A stretch of DNA of 64,000 nucleotides from Eilatimonas milleporae (GCF_003688555.1 NZ_REFR01000015.1:124001-188000), one strand, 5' to 3'. Numbered from the stretch's first letter, positions 1-9,280 are shown. Numbers and translations are program-made. The notes: generated from the letters alone by a model not told the origin.

Positions 1-1
1 C

Positions 2-538
2 GTTGCCGACCTGCTGCGCCGCGAGGCGGATATCGCCATGCGCATGTTTCGCCCCGCCCAGGCCGACCTGATCGCCAGCAAGGCGGCGGATGTCGGCTGG
101 GGCCTGTATGCCAGTGAGCGCTATATGCGGGAGTTTGGCCCCTTTGAGGGTTTTGGCGACATTCCGGCGCACCGTTTCGTGGTGCCGTCGCAGGACATGT
201 TGACCATGTCCGACGCATCCCTGTTCCGGGCGCTGCCGATCCGGGACCGCATTGTCATGCGCACCAACAACATGGCGGGTCTGGGGCTGGCCATGCGGGA
301 AGGGCTCGGCATCGGTGCCCTGCCCTGTTTTCAGGGCGACAGCATGCCGGGTCTGTGCCGGCTTATGCCGGAAACCCTGATCGCCAAGGGGGAGTTGTGG
401 CTGGTGGCCCATGCGGAATTGCGGCGCAACGCCCGTGTCAGGCTGCTTTACGATTATCTGAAGGAAACCCTGGCCGGCGAGGCGCCGCTGTTTCTTGGCG
501 GACCGGCCGAAACCGTGCTGCTGAAAACCGCCAAATAG
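2..538 (+). CDS. LysR-family transcriptional regulator, C-terminal part (5' truncated by window edge)
   Basis: The visible 178 residues are the C-terminal, effector-binding half of a LysR-type regulator. The reading frame is open from the first bases of the window, so the N-terminal winged-helix DNA-binding domain lies outside. The call rests on the pattern of the substrate-binding fold: an early segment reading ADIAMRMFRP, the conserved turn around VGWGLYASERYM, and a late segment AMREGLGIGALPCFQGD followed by LWLVAHAELRRNARVR, which is the usual end of the second subdomain. The effector and target genes cannot be inferred. The gene is followed by def on the same strand after 113 bases, but co-transcription is not implied. 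Confidence 0.8.
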   Translation, partial: VADLLRREADIAMRMFRPAQADLIASKAADVGWGLYASERYMREFGPFEGFGDIPAHRFVVPSQDMLTMSDASLFRALPIRDRIVMRTNNMAGLGLAMREGLGIGALPCFQGDSMPGLCRLMPETLIAKGELWLVAHAELRRNARVRLLYDYLKETLAGEAPLFLGGPAETVLLKTAK

Positions 539-651
539 GCCTTGTCCAGCGTCCCCACCTTGACGCATGGGGCCCGTGACCATAGGTAAGGCGGTCAGTG
601 AGTGTGCATGTCAAGGACGGGACCCGGCGGGAAAGAGCGCGGGAGAAATTC

Positions 652-1170
652 ATGAGCAAGCTTCCGATTATCAATGTCCCCGACCCGTTGCTGAAGACGG
701 TCTCGGAGCCGGTCGCCCAGGTGGACGATGCGCTGCGCGGTTTGATGGACGACATGCTTGAGACCATGTATGACGCGCCCGGCATCGGCCTGGCCGCCAT
801 TCAGGTGGCCGTGCCGAAGCGTCTGCTGGTGGTCGATGTCGCCGACACGGAAGGGGAACGCCAGCCGCGTTTTCTCGTCAATCCGGAGGTGGTGTGGGCC
901 TCGGACGAGCGCAGCATCTATAATGAAGGCTGTCTGTCCGTCCCCGAACATTATGCCGAGGTGGAACGCCCCGAGCGAATCCGCGTGTCCTACCTGGATT
1001 ATGACGGCAAGCCGCGCGAGGAGGAGATGGACGGTCTTCTCGCCACCTGTGTCCAGCATGAAATCGATCATCTGAACGGGGTGGTGTTTATCGATTACCT
1101 GTCGAAGCTGCGCCGCAACATGATCATCAAAAAAGTGGTCAAGGCGAACAAGGACGCCGTCATCCTGTAA
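652..1170 (+). CDS. def: peptide deformylase
   Basis: Removes the N-formyl group from nascent proteins. The 172-residue length is typical. All three family motifs are present: GIGLAAIQ (residues 44-51), EGCLS (92-96) and QHEIDH (135-140), supplying the catalytic Glu and the Cys/His/His metal ligands. I chose the ATG at 652 because a GGGAG ribosome-binding site lies about 6 bases upstream and the N-terminus [11 protein letters not shown] matches the family; an in-frame upstream GTG/ATG region is less likely. fmt follows 33 bases downstream, the standard def-fmt pair that couples deformylation with formylation of initiator tRNA. The C-terminal helix is slightly extended, as in other alphaproteobacteria. 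Confidence 0.97.
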   Translation: MSKLPIINVPDPLLKTVSEPVAQVDDALRGLMDDMLETMYDAPGIGLAAIQVAVPKRLLVVDVADTEGERQPRFLVNPEVVWASDERSIYNEGCLSVPEHYAEVERPERIRVSYLDYDGKPREEEMDGLLATCVQHEIDHLNGVVFIDYLSKLRRNMIIKKVVKANKDAVIL

Positions 1171-1203
1171 CGCCAGACCAGAGACAGAGATGGAGGGCGG
1201 CCC

Positions 1204-2142
1204 ATGCGCCTTGCTTTTCTCGGCACGCCCGATTTCGCCGTTCCGGCGCTGAATGTCCTGATCGACAGCGGCCATGATATCGTGGCTGTCTACAGCCAGC
1301 CGGCGCGCCCCGCCGGTCGTGGCAAAAAGCCGACGCCGAGCCCGGTGGCGGCGCGCGCCGAGAACGCCGGTCTCGCCGTCCGGACGCCGGACAGTCTGAA
1401 AACCACCGTGGAAAAAGAGGCATTCGCCGCACTGGACCTGGATCTTGCGGTGGTCGTGGCTTACGGGCAGATCCTGCCCAAGGCCGTGCTGAGCGCACCA
1501 AGGCGGGGCTGCGTCAACCTGCATGCCTCGCTGTTGCCGCGCTGGCGCGGGGCGGCGCCGATCCAGCGGGCGATCATGGCCGGTGACCGCGAGACCGGTG
1601 TCGACCTGATGCAGATGGAGGCCGGTCTGGACACCGGGCCGGTGCTGGCGGAGGTCCGGACGCCTATCGGTCCGCGCGACACCGCCGCCGACCTGCATGA
1701 CCGTCTGGCCGGTCTGGGCGCCGACCTTTTGAAAAACGCCTTGCCCGACCTGCTGGCCGGACGGCTGGAGCCGCGCGGCCAGACGGCGGACGGTGTGACA
1801 TATGCCCACAAGATCGACAAGTCAGAAGCCCGTCTGGACTGGAGCCTGCCGGCGGACCGTCTGGACGCGCAGATCCGTGGTTTGAGCCCCTTTCCCGGGG
1901 CGTGGACCCGGATTGGCGGCGAGCGTGTCAAAATCCTTCTGGCGCGGCCGGAAAGCGCCCATGGGCGTGCGGCAGCGCCGGGCACGGTGCTGGATGACGA
2001 CCTGCTGATTGCCTGTGGTGACGGGGCGCTGAGGATCGAGCGTGCGCAGCGTGCCGGTAAGGCCGTCATGGAACGGCAGGTGCTGCTGCGTGGATTTTCC
2101 GTGCCGGCCGGCAGCCGGGCCGGGGGGCCGGAGCCGGGATGA
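1204..2142 (+). CDS. fmt: methionyl-tRNA formyltransferase
   Basis: Transfers a formyl group from 10-formyl-tetrahydrofolate to Met-tRNA(fMet). The 312-residue protein starts [14 protein letters not shown], the usual start of the formyltransferase Rossmann-like domain. It carries [16 protein letters not shown] (residues 105-120), including the catalytic Asn/His region, and LDTGPVL with the conserved Asp at about 144. The C-terminal OB-like tRNA-binding domain follows from about residue 205 (SPFPGAWT). It lies in a def-fmt-truA run on the plus strand, and truA begins 20 bases after its stop, so the three are probably one operon. Confidence 0.97.
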   Translation: MRLAFLGTPDFAVPALNVLIDSGHDIVAVYSQPARPAGRGKKPTPSPVAARAENAGLAVRTPDSLKTTVEKEAFAALDLDLAVVVAYGQILPKAVLSAPRRGCVNLHASLLPRWRGAAPIQRAIMAGDRETGVDLMQMEAGLDTGPVLAEVRTPIGPRDTAADLHDRLAGLGADLLKNALPDLLAGRLEPRGQTADGVTYAHKIDKSEARLDWSLPADRLDAQIRGLSPFPGAWTRIGGERVKILLARPESAHGRAAAPGTVLDDDLLIACGDGALRIERAQRAGKAVMERQVLLRGFSVPAGSRAGGPEPG

Positions 2143-2161
2143 GACCGCATCGGGGCAGACC

Positions 2162-2902
2162 ATGCCGCGCTTCAAACTGACGCTGGAATATGACGGCCGG
2201 CCCTTTGTGGGTTGGCAACGTCAGGAAAACGGCCTGTCCGTACAGGCGGTCCTGGAACAGGCCGCGGGCATGTTGTGCGGTGGCACACCGCTTGCCGTGA
2301 CGGGCTCCGGCCGTACGGATGCGGGTGTGCATGCCCGTGGTCAGGTGGCGCATCTGGACCTGCCGCGCGCCATCGATGCCCACACGGTACAGGGTGCCCT
2401 GAATTATCATCTGAAACCCCATCCCGTGGCGGTGCTGGCGGCCGAGGAGACGGCGGCGGATTTTCATGCCCGCTTTTCCGCCACCGCGCGCCATTACCGG
2501 TACCGTATCGTGAACCGGCGCGCGCCGCTGACCTTTGACCGGGGCCTTGCCTGGCATGTGATTGTGCCGCTGGACGCGGATGCCATGCATGACGCGGCAC
2601 AGGCGCTGGTCGGCCGGCATGACTTCACCACGTTCCGCCACAGCCAGTGTCAGGCGAAAAGCCCTGTCAAAACCCTTGATTACATAAGGGTCACCCGTGA
2701 CGGCGAGGACATCCGTCTGGAAACGGGCGCCCGGTCCTTTCTGCACCATCAGGCCCGGTCCATCACCGGAACGCTGAAACTTGTCGGAGAGGGCAAATGG
2801 ACGCGCCGTGACCTGCGCCATGCCCTGGATGCACGGGACCGGGCGGCACTGGGCCTGAACGCGCCGCCCGACGGCCTGTATTTCATGAAGGTGGAGTATT
2901 AA
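2162..2902 (+). CDS. truA: tRNA pseudouridine(38-40) synthase
   Basis: Isomerises uridines 38 to 40 in the anticodon arm of many tRNAs. The 246-residue protein begins MPRFKLTLEYDG and carries the catalytic aspartate in GRTDAGVHA (residues 50-58, Asp53). It also has HYRYRIVNR and the C-terminal RSFLHHQARSITGTL segment, with F/H where other members show FLRxMVR. The ATG at 2162 gives the canonical N-terminus; a longer in-frame start inside fmt is not needed. It is the last gene of the def-fmt-truA run and faces ptsN, which reads the other way. Confidence 0.97.
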   Translation: MPRFKLTLEYDGRPFVGWQRQENGLSVQAVLEQAAGMLCGGTPLAVTGSGRTDAGVHARGQVAHLDLPRAIDAHTVQGALNYHLKPHPVAVLAAEETAADFHARFSATARHYRYRIVNRRAPLTFDRGLAWHVIVPLDADAMHDAAQALVGRHDFTTFRHSQCQAKSPVKTLDYIRVTRDGEDIRLETGARSFLHHQARSITGTLKLVGEGKWTRRDLRHALDARDRAALGLNAPPDGLYFMKVEY

Positions 2903-2983
2903 CCGCACCGCCGGCGCGGTTGCCGGAAAAACGCCGCTGTTGGAAAATGCGGCTGTCGGACAACGAAAATGGGATGGCCGGCT

Positions 2984-3445
2984 TTAAGCGGCGGCGCTGG
3001 CCGGCTGGCTGAGCAGGGCGTAAATGGCCGCCGCGTCGCTGGCCGTGCGCAAGCGGTCGCACATAGCGTCGTCGCGCAGAAGGCGGGACACACGGGCGAG
3101 CGCTTTCAGATGGTCGGCCCCGGCTTCTTCCGGTGCCAGCAGCAGAAACACCAGATCCACGGGCCGGTCGTCAATGCTGTCGAAATCGATCGGCTGGCAC
3201 AGTCTGGCAAACAGGCCGGCAATATGATCGACCCCGGCAATGCGGGCATGCGGAATCGCCACGCCGCGACCGACGCCCGTACTGCCCAGGCGTTCGCGTT
3301 CCATCAGGGCGGCAAAAGTGTCCCGCGCATCGATACCGAAAGATTCGGCAAGGGTTTTGGAAAGTTGCTGCAAAGCCTGTTTCTTGCTGGAGGTTCTGAA
3401 GTCCGCAATCACATGATTGCCTTCGAGAAGATCGTTGATCTCCAT
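2984..3445 (-). CDS. ptsN: nitrogen-PTS EIIA component (PTS IIA-like regulatory protein)
   Basis: This is the terminal phosphoacceptor of the nitrogen phosphotransferase relay (EINtr, NPr, EIIANtr), which acts by protein contact on potassium transport, sensor kinases and stress responses rather than on sugar uptake. The 153-residue product is a single EIIA domain. The phosphorylated histidine is His66 in GVAIPHARIAG. I chose the start at 3445 because GAGGAG lies six bases upstream and MEINDLL is the family N-terminus. It sits downstream of rpoN and hpf, as in most proteobacteria, but a gap of about 440 bases separates it from hpf, so it may have its own promoter. Confidence 0.95.
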   Translation of the reverse strand: MEINDLLEGNHVIADFRTSSKKQALQQLSKTLAESFGIDARDTFAALMERERLGSTGVGRGVAIPHARIAGVDHIAGLFARLCQPIDFDSIDDRPVDLVFLLLAPEEAGADHLKALARVSRLLRDDAMCDRLRTASDAAAIYALLSQPASAAA

Positions 3446-3886
3446 CGGGTTGCTCCTCGCCACTCCGTTACGGCGTTTCGATTACAGTTACGGCGTTCCG
3501 GTCCCGGCCGGTCATGAAGACGGCCATTCCCTGTTATGATCGGGCCCGCATGTGCTTGTCATCTTAAAGCACCGGTCTGGACCCGTATTCCGGTTATCGC
3601 CTCATAAGAGGCACCGGGATTTCCCCCCGCTGCGCGCCTGTGCCCTATCAGTCCCCACGCCCTGTCGTCAACCCACTATGACGCGGCGTGCCCAGTTGCA
3701 AACAGCCACCGGGAAAACAATGCACCGATGTTTGCCGAATGCAAACGCCGGTTTTTCACTTCATCGGCGTGTGCCCGTATGGGAAGAAGGCTTCCGACAG
3801 GCAGTGTCGTCCGGCGGGGCGGCGGACAACCGCGCCCCGCCGGACGGGTGTGTTCTCAGGAACCTGATTCGCCCATATACTGCATA
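3446..3886. other. intergenic gap between hpf and ptsN, no gene seen
   Basis: About 440 bases without a convincing coding sequence. The short open frames here have no ribosome-binding sites and no recognisable protein pattern. A small perfect hairpin (GCCTC, loop ATAA, GAGGC) lies at 3599-3612, with no U-run on either strand. The stretch could hold the ptsN promoter. Confidence 0.5.
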
Positions 3887-4510
3887 TCAGGGGCTTTCGG
3901 TTGCAGTGTGTTCTGTTTCAGGGCTGATCCAGCCGATATTGCCGTCAGGCCGTTTGTACACCACTTCCAGCAGATCGCTTTTGGTGTTGCGGAACATGAA
4001 GGTGGTGGCGTCGGCCAGATCCATGAGCATGACGGCGTCCCCGACACTGACGCGCGGGATCTGCCGCCGGCTTTCGGCGATGATGATGGGCTGATCCTCG
4101 CCCGTATCACCGTGGCCGTTCATGGCCCCGCCGTCGTCGGCACCGTCCTCTTCAGGAGTGGGGGCCAGCACATTTTCCTGTGCCAGTTCCATGGCGATTT
4201 CACGGCTGGGAACGTGGTGATGGTTTTTCAGGCGGCGTTTGTAGCGGCGCAGCTGTTTTTCGATCCTGTCCGCCGCCAGTTCGAAGGCGTTATAGGGGTC
4301 GTCCGACTCGCCGCGGGCCTGAAGCGTGATGCCCTGATTGGCGTGCAGGGAGACATCGACGCGGATCAGGTGATTTTCTTTGGAAAAGGTCACGGAAGCC
4401 TCGATGGATCGCGAAAAATACTTATCGACGACCAGCGAAAGACGGTCTTCCACATGACGCGTCAACGCGTCTCCTACATTCATTTTCCGTCCGGTGACAT
4501 TGATTTCCAT
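3887..4510 (-). CDS. hpf: ribosome hibernation promoting factor, long form
   Basis: Binds the 30S subunit in slow growth and promotes 100S ribosome dimers. The 207-residue length marks the long form. The N-terminal S30AE/YfiA domain spans about residues 1-100 (MEINVTGRKMNVGDALTRHV, then ASVTFSKENHLIRVDV and YNAFELAADRIEKQLRRYK). An acidic, low-complexity linker of about residues 115-145 (APTPEEDGADDGG) leads to a C-terminal dimerisation domain of about 150-200 (SVGDAVMLMDL, FMFRNTKSDLLEVVYKRPDGNIGWI). Starting at 4510 gives the family N-terminus, with GGGA just upstream. It lies after rpoN, the usual neighbour. Confidence 0.95.
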   Translation of the reverse strand: MEINVTGRKMNVGDALTRHVEDRLSLVVDKYFSRSIEASVTFSKENHLIRVDVSLHANQGITLQARGESDDPYNAFELAADRIEKQLRRYKRRLKNHHHVPSREIAMELAQENVLAPTPEEDGADDGGAMNGHGDTGEDQPIIIAESRRQIPRVSVGDAVMLMDLADATTFMFRNTKSDLLEVVYKRPDGNIGWISPETEHTATESP

Positions 4511-4902
4511 AGGTCCCTTTCGTCCCTTATTGGCCGGCGGCTGTTTTCCCGCGGACGCGGATGCCCGCAAGCACGCCGGCGGATGGTATGGAGGGAGCCA
4601 TCCAAACGGGCCGATTTCGGGCCGCATATAAGACGGTTTCAAGGCAGGCGCACCACGGTGTCCCACCGGGCCCGTTCCGATGTCCCCTCACGGCTTATGG
4701 AAGCGCCTTTTCCGCCTGGCGACCCTGATAAAAATCAAACCCTGACATTCGGCGGAGGCATTGATCCTTTCCCAAGCTTTTCAAGGCTATCACATATGGT
4801 GCGGGTGCCGTCAAAAGCCGGTGGCGGGTGGTCTTAAAGCGCTGGAAAGTATCGGAAAAAATACGCTGTGAAAAAAAGACGATCCGGTGCGGCGGCTCCG
4901 AC
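4511..4902. other. intergenic gap between rpoN and hpf, no gene seen
   Basis: About 390 bases between two genes of the same strand. No coding sequence or RNA gene is recognisable. It probably contains an hpf promoter, but I could not identify convincing -10/-35 or sigma-54 elements. Confidence 0.5.
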
Positions 4903-6540
4903 TCAGGCGGTCAGGGCCTTTTGCCGGCGCCGCTGCACGGACGAGGGGATGCGAAGGGCCTCGCGGTATTTGGCGACCGTCCGCCGGGCGATATCCATTC
5001 CGTCCGCTTTCAGAAGGGCGACCAGTTTGTCATCGGACAGGATTTTTTTCGGATCCTCGGCATCGATCAGTTCCTTGATGCGGTGTTTCACTGCCTCCGC
5101 CGACAGGGCATCGCCGCCGTCGGCGGAGGCGATGGCGGATGTGAAGAAATATTTCAGTTCGAACAGCCCGCGCGGCGATGACATGAATTTATTGCTGGTT
5201 ACACGGGAAACGGTGGACTCATGCATGCCGATTTCCTCGGCAATATCCTTCAGGGTCAGGGGTTTGAGAAAACGGACGCCCTGTTCGAAAAAGATATCCT
5301 GTTTTTTGACCAGCGCGGTCGCGACCTTGAGGATGGTCTTGGCCCGCTGGTCCAGCGCCTTGACCAGCCAGTTGGCGTTCGAAACGCATTCCGAGACAAA
5401 GGCCTTGACGTCCTTGTCATCGCCGACCGTCGTCAGTTCGGCGACATACTGGCTGTTGACAAGGACCTTCGGCAGGGTGTCGCTGTTCAGTTCCACGGTC
5501 CAGTGGCCGGCGCGGTCCTTGCGGACAAAAATATCCGGCACCACGGGCTGGACGGTGTCCGCCGCGAAGGACAGGCCCGGCTTGGGGTTGAGCGTGCGCA
5601 ATTCCGAGATCATGTCGGACAGGTCTTCGTCGTCCACCCGGCACAGTTTTTTCAACTGTCCCAGCTCCTGGCGGGCGAGAAGGTCGAGATTGTCGACGAG
5701 CACCTGCATGCAGGGGTCGAACCGGTCGCGTTCCCTGAGCTGTATGGCAAGGCATTCCGACAGATCGCGCGCGAAAACGCCGGACGGCTCCAGCGTCTGA
5801 AGTTTCACCAGCACCGTCTCGACAAGTCCGGTGTCGCACACCAGCTGGCCGGCCACATCCTCCACACTGTCGGACGCGGCATAGCCGGTTTCATCCACCA
5901 GATCGATCAGGTGGGCCGCGATCAGACGTTCGGCGGGTTCGGTGATCTGCACGGCCATCTGACGGGTCAGGAAATCCTTCAGGTTTTCACCGTCCTCCAG
6001 CGTCTGGTCGAGGCCGCGTTCATCGCTGACCGCGCTGCCGCCCATGCCCTTGACCGCACCGGCACCGTCCAGGCCGAGCCCGCTGTCGCTGCCGACCGCC
6101 TGGTTGGAGGCATTGTCGATGGCATCCGCCACGCTGTCATGCTGAAACACATTGCTGTCATAGTCGGTATCAAGCGCCGCGTCGCTGGAGCCGGAGGTGT
6201 CAAATCCGCTTTCCAGACTGCGGTCCGTGGCGACAAGGCCGTCATCGACCTTCGCGTCCGCGCCGGCGGTACCGGCGTCCCAGTCGGTGTCGTCGCGGCC
6301 GCCGCCCTCGCGCAGGCCCTCATCGCTGGCCGTGCCGCCGCCTTCGCCGCCCGGCGCGGCGGCCGGATCGTCCCCGCCGCGTTCGCCCATTTCCAGTATC
6401 GGGTTGCTTTGCACCTCGCCGGCGACATAGTCGGCAAGATCCATATTGCTGAGCTGCAACAGCTTGATCGCCTGCTGCAACTGGGGTGTCATCACCAGTT
6501 GCTGGCTCTGTCTCAGATCAAGCCGTGGCGTCAGCGCCAT
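4903..6540 (-). CDS. rpoN: RNA polymerase sigma-54 factor
   Basis: Alternative sigma factor that needs AAA+ enhancer-binding activators. The 545-residue protein has the complete layout. The Gln/Leu-rich region I starts MALTPRLDLRQSQQLVMTPQ. An acidic region II of roughly residues 55-160 is unusually long and rich in Asp, Gly and Ala. A core-binding domain follows, then a helix-turn-helix (IGMHESTVSRVTSNK), and the RpoN box ARRTVAKYRE lies near the C-terminus (about 518-527). It sits between lptB and hpf, the conserved alphaproteobacterial order. Confidence 0.97.
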   Translation of the reverse strand: MALTPRLDLRQSQQLVMTPQLQQAIKLLQLSNMDLADYVAGEVQSNPILEMGERGGDDPAAAPGGEGGGTASDEGLREGGGRDDTDWDAGTAGADAKVDDGLVATDRSLESGFDTSGSSDAALDTDYDSNVFQHDSVADAIDNASNQAVGSDSGLGLDGAGAVKGMGGSAVSDERGLDQTLEDGENLKDFLTRQMAVQITEPAERLIAAHLIDLVDETGYAASDSVEDVAGQLVCDTGLVETVLVKLQTLEPSGVFARDLSECLAIQLRERDRFDPCMQVLVDNLDLLARQELGQLKKLCRVDDEDLSDMISELRTLNPKPGLSFAADTVQPVVPDIFVRKDRAGHWTVELNSDTLPKVLVNSQYVAELTTVGDDKDVKAFVSECVSNANWLVKALDQRAKTILKVATALVKKQDIFFEQGVRFLKPLTLKDIAEEIGMHESTVSRVTSNKFMSSPRGLFELKYFFTSAIASADGGDALSAEAVKHRIKELIDAEDPKKILSDDKLVALLKADGMDIARRTVAKYREALRIPSSVQRRRQKALTA

Positions 6541-6618
6541 GGATATGGACCCTCCTTAACCTATGGCGAACGGGTGTACCCGTTCTACAGCCAGTCCGTG
6601 TCTACAGCCAGTCCGTGT

Positions 6619-7482
6619 TTACAGACTGAATTTTTCACCCAGATAGACGCGCCGCACGTCCGGGTCTTTCAGAACCTGTTCGGCGGTGCCTTCAAACAGA
6701 ACCGTGCCGTCATGGATGATGAAGGCACGGTCGATGATGTCCAGGGTTTCGCGGACATTGTGATCGGTGATCAGAACCCCGATGCCGCGATCCTTCAAAT
6801 GGGCCGTCAGATCGCGGATATCGGCGATGGCGATCGGATCAATGCCGGCAAAAGGTTCGTCCAGCAGGACAAAATTGGGCCGGGCCGCCAGTGCCCGGGC
6901 GATTTCGCAGCGCCGCCGCTCGCCCCCCGACAGGGCCAGGGCCGGGGTGTCGCGCAGATGGGTGATGGAAAATTCTTCCAGCAGTTCATCCAGCATGGCG
7001 TTGCGCAGCGCCCGGTCGGGTTCGACCACTTCGAGAACCGCCTTGATGTTTTCGGCCACCGTCATGCCCCGGAAAATCGATGTTTCCTGCGGCAGGTATC
7101 CGATGCCCAAGCGTGCCCGGCGGTACATGGGCAGATGGGTGATATCGACCCCGTCCAGCACCACCCGTCCGTGATCCGGCGCGATCAGGCCGGTGATGCT
7201 GTAAAAACAGGTGGTCTTGCCCGCACCGTTCGGCCCGAGAAGGCCGACCACCTCGCCGCGGTGAACCGACAGGGACACATCGCGCAGAACCGGGCGTCCG
7301 CCATAGGCCTTGCCCACGCCGTCCACCCGCAGACCTTCCTGTTCAATGGCGGGGATCGGCCCAAGGCCGGTATCGGCATCGCTATTCTGACTGTCGGTGT
7401 TATGACCGCCCATGGTCAGGGCACCCGCCGGATACGGCCCTGCCTGGCCCGTGGCGCCATCGGTGTCAGGCAGTCTGTTCAT
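6619..7482 (-). CDS. lptB: LPS export ABC transporter ATP-binding protein
   Basis: Cytoplasmic ATPase of the LptBFGC complex that extracts lipopolysaccharide from the inner membrane. Walker A is GPNGAGKTT (residues 83-91), the signature is LSGGERRR, Walker B is FVLLDEPF and the H-loop is VLITDHNVRETL. YLPQETSIFRGMTV is characteristic of LptB. The start is uncertain. The ATG at 7482 gives a 287-residue protein with about 45 extra N-terminal residues and no clear ribosome-binding site. An internal ATG at 7413 is an alternative, and a GTG preceded by AGGAAGG in the region coding for GLRVDGVGK is another. It lies upstream of rpoN, but lptA is separated from it by about 400 bases containing a tandem repeat. 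Confidence 0.95.
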   Translation of the reverse strand: MNRLPDTDGATGQAGPYPAGALTMGGHNTDSQNSDADTGLGPIPAIEQEGLRVDGVGKAYGGRPVLRDVSLSVHRGEVVGLLGPNGAGKTTCFYSITGLIAPDHGRVVLDGVDITHLPMYRRARLGIGYLPQETSIFRGMTVAENIKAVLEVVEPDRALRNAMLDELLEEFSITHLRDTPALALSGGERRRCEIARALAARPNFVLLDEPFAGIDPIAIADIRDLTAHLKDRGIGVLITDHNVRETLDIIDRAFIIHDGTVLFEGTAEQVLKDPDVRRVYLGEKFSL

Positions 7483-7755
7483 GGTGTGCGCGCATGTGGT
7501 TGTGGCCTTCGGTGCTTCTTTCCCGGATATGTCCGTCCAAAGTCAGACCCTGGCGGTGTGTCCGGGGTGTTTCCCGCCTGTCGGACCGGACCGGCAGTGA
7601 CGGGTATTAAACCGTGAAAGTTTTAATGAACTACTAACTGGCGGGATTCTTGCATCATATCGTGACGCTGTCGAGACAATGCGACAAAAAAAGACCGCTT
7701 CCGGATACGCGCCATGCCGGATATCCCAAGTCGGCACATGTTCCGCCAGGGGGTC

Positions 7756-7845
7756 GCCGGCCAGAAAATCACTGGCCAGAAAATCACTGGCCAGAAAATC
7801 ACTGGCCAGAAAATCACTGGCCAAAAAATCGCTGGCCAAAAAATA
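7756..7845. repeat. tandem repeat, six copies of a 15-bp unit
   Basis: Six direct copies of a 15-bp unit, consensus ACTGGCCAGAAAATC, run head to tail from 7756 to 7845. The middle three are identical, the first starts GCC, and the last two carry A in place of G (CCAAAAAATC), with the final unit ending ATA. The array lies between lptA and lptB. Both strands are open across it (a minus-strand LASDF repeat and a plus-strand ENHWP repeat). Neither frame has a convincing start or family, so I treat it as non-coding. Confidence 0.9.
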
Positions 7846-7889
7846 ACCTGCCGGACAATACCATGCCGGTTATCCCCGCCCTGGGTCCG

Positions 7890-8447
7890 TCAGCGTCCCG
7901 GCCCGTCCGTGCTGTCTTTTTCGCCCGTTCTTGCGGGGATGCCGAACCGGCCGCGCACGCGGCCCTCCTCGGCGTCTTCAACACTGTCCAGCTTGGTCAG
8001 TCCCGAGACCAGGTCCAGTTCCAGCCGATCACCGCGAATCGTGGTGTCATTCTGCGTCATCAGGACATTGCCGCCGATGGTGACAAGCCGCCTGTCCACA
8101 TCATACACACCCCATTCCCCTTCGACGGTTTCGGTCCGGGATGCCAGACGCACGCCCCCGGTGACATCGAGGCGGCGGATTTCCGGGTCGCTCGTGCCGT
8201 CGACGGTTTCGTAGAAGACCGTCAGGTTTTCCGCCGTCATGGTGAGTTGGCCCTGAATAACGCGGACATTGCCGGTGAAATCGGCGCGGCTTTCCCGCTG
8301 TTTCAATTCCAGGCGGTCGGCCGTGATATCAATCGGCTGATAGGTGTCATGATCCTTCAAAACGGACTGGGCATGGCCGGGGGGCGCTATGCCCGTCACG
8401 GATGCGCACAGAAGAACCGATGCCAATATGAGAGACGCGCGAAACAC
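7890..8447 (-). CDS. lptA: LPS transport periplasmic protein LptA (OstA-like N-domain)
   Basis: Periplasmic bridge protein that carries lipopolysaccharide between LptC and LptDE. The 185-residue product has a signal peptide (about residues 1-26, ending GHAQS) and one OstA-like beta-jellyroll domain. Characteristic patches are PIDITADRLEL, ADFTGNVRVIQGQLTMTAEN, DVTGGVRLAS and NVLMTQNDTTIRGDRLELDL. It follows lptC with a 39-base gap. The short tail after about residue 160 is low complexity. Confidence 0.93.
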   Translation of the reverse strand: MFRASLILASVLLCASVTGIAPPGHAQSVLKDHDTYQPIDITADRLELKQRESRADFTGNVRVIQGQLTMTAENLTVFYETVDGTSDPEIRRLDVTGGVRLASRTETVEGEWGVYDVDRRLVTIGGNVLMTQNDTTIRGDRLELDLVSGLTKLDSVEDAEEGRVRGRFGIPARTGEKDSTDGPGR

Positions 8448-8486
8448 AATGATCCCCTGTTCACGGATGATATCCGTCGTCTGGTC

Positions 8487-9260
8487 CTAATCCCGGTTAC
8501 CGGCCGTCCCGTTGTCCGGTCTGTCATTCGGGCCTTCATTTGGCCTGTCACTTGGCTTGGCATCCGACCCGTTCTCCGCCCCGGTCCGGGCACGGGCCGG
8601 TGTGATGCGCAGGGCCACGCCGCCGTCGAAAACGCCCTTGGATTCATCGATGCGGATTTCCACCCGCGCCGCTTCCAGCGTGCCGAGGCGCGAGCGGCCC
8701 GACACGTTGCCGTGACCGGTGGCGACGCGGGATTTTATCTGGACTTCGGCCCCTGACATTGTCAAGGCATAGTCGGCGCCGCTGGTCAGTTCCACGCCGC
8801 CGACCAGGGACAGGCGCCCCTCGTTCAGCCGGTAGACGCCGGTTCGGGCCTCGACCCGCGCGGGCAGGCCCGGTTCCAGGTCCATTTGCGCGCTCAGATC
8901 CTCAAGCCGGATGCGGGGCGAGGCGGGATCATCCTGCATGCCCGAGGCGGCGGTGATGGTAAACAGCCTGTCGACGGCGTCGGTGCCGCGATACCGCAGA
9001 TTGGTCATGCGCACCTTGTCATCGCTGGCGGCGACTTCTTCCTTGGACAGGGTAAAGCTGACCTCGGTATCCGACAGCAGGGGCCAGAAGACGGTGACAC
9101 TGCCAAGGACAATGGCGGCAACCGGCAGGACTATGCGCATGGCGGCGACGAACCGGTCCCACGACCCGCTGGCCGGTTTTGCCGGCTGCGGGGTCAGGGC
9201 CGCGCGGGCGCGCAGCTTGGCGTCCGTCGGGCTGGCATAGTGATTGTCCGCTTTATGCAC
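8487..9260 (-). CDS. lptC: LPS export system protein LptC
   Basis: Inner-membrane anchored, periplasmic partner of LptBFG that hands lipopolysaccharide to LptA. The 257-residue protein has one N-terminal membrane segment (AAMRIVLPVAAIVLGSVTVFWPLL, about residues 39-62). The beta-jellyroll fold follows (DKVRMTNLRYRGTD, FTITAASGMQ, LSAQMDLEPG, GVYRLNEGRLSLVGGVEL). The last 35 residues are a low-complexity tail of Pro, Asp, Asn and Gly (SDRPNEGPNDRPDNG) not needed for the fold. It stands directly upstream of lptA and downstream of the exonuclease gene. Confidence 0.9.
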   Translation of the reverse strand: MHKADNHYASPTDAKLRARAALTPQPAKPASGSWDRFVAAMRIVLPVAAIVLGSVTVFWPLLSDTEVSFTLSKEEVAASDDKVRMTNLRYRGTDAVDRLFTITAASGMQDDPASPRIRLEDLSAQMDLEPGLPARVEARTGVYRLNEGRLSLVGGVELTSGADYALTMSGAEVQIKSRVATGHGNVSGRSRLGTLEAARVEIRIDESKGVFDGGVALRITPARARTGAENGSDAKPSDRPNEGPNDRPDNGTAGNRD

Positions 9261-9280
9261 CGCAGTCGTTCCGTTCCGGG

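Noticed and set aside
595-1809. Long minus-strand open frame opposite def and fmt
   Set aside because: It is the antisense shadow of two well-supported genes and shows no family pattern or ribosome-binding site.
2901-2921. AACCGC/GCGGTT hairpin after truA as a terminator
   Set aside because: There is no U-run after the stem in the truA direction, so it does not qualify as a rho-independent terminator.
5221-7617. 798-codon plus-strand open frame across rpoN and lptB
   Set aside because: It runs antisense to rpoN and lptB and is a product of high-GC codon bias. The minus-strand genes carry all the motifs.
7543-7839. Minus-strand frame made of LASDF repeats
   Set aside because: It is created by the 15-bp tandem repeat; no ribosome-binding site or known family supports it.
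7756-7845. CRISPR array
   Set aside because: The 15-bp units are directly adjacent with no spacers, and no cas genes are present.
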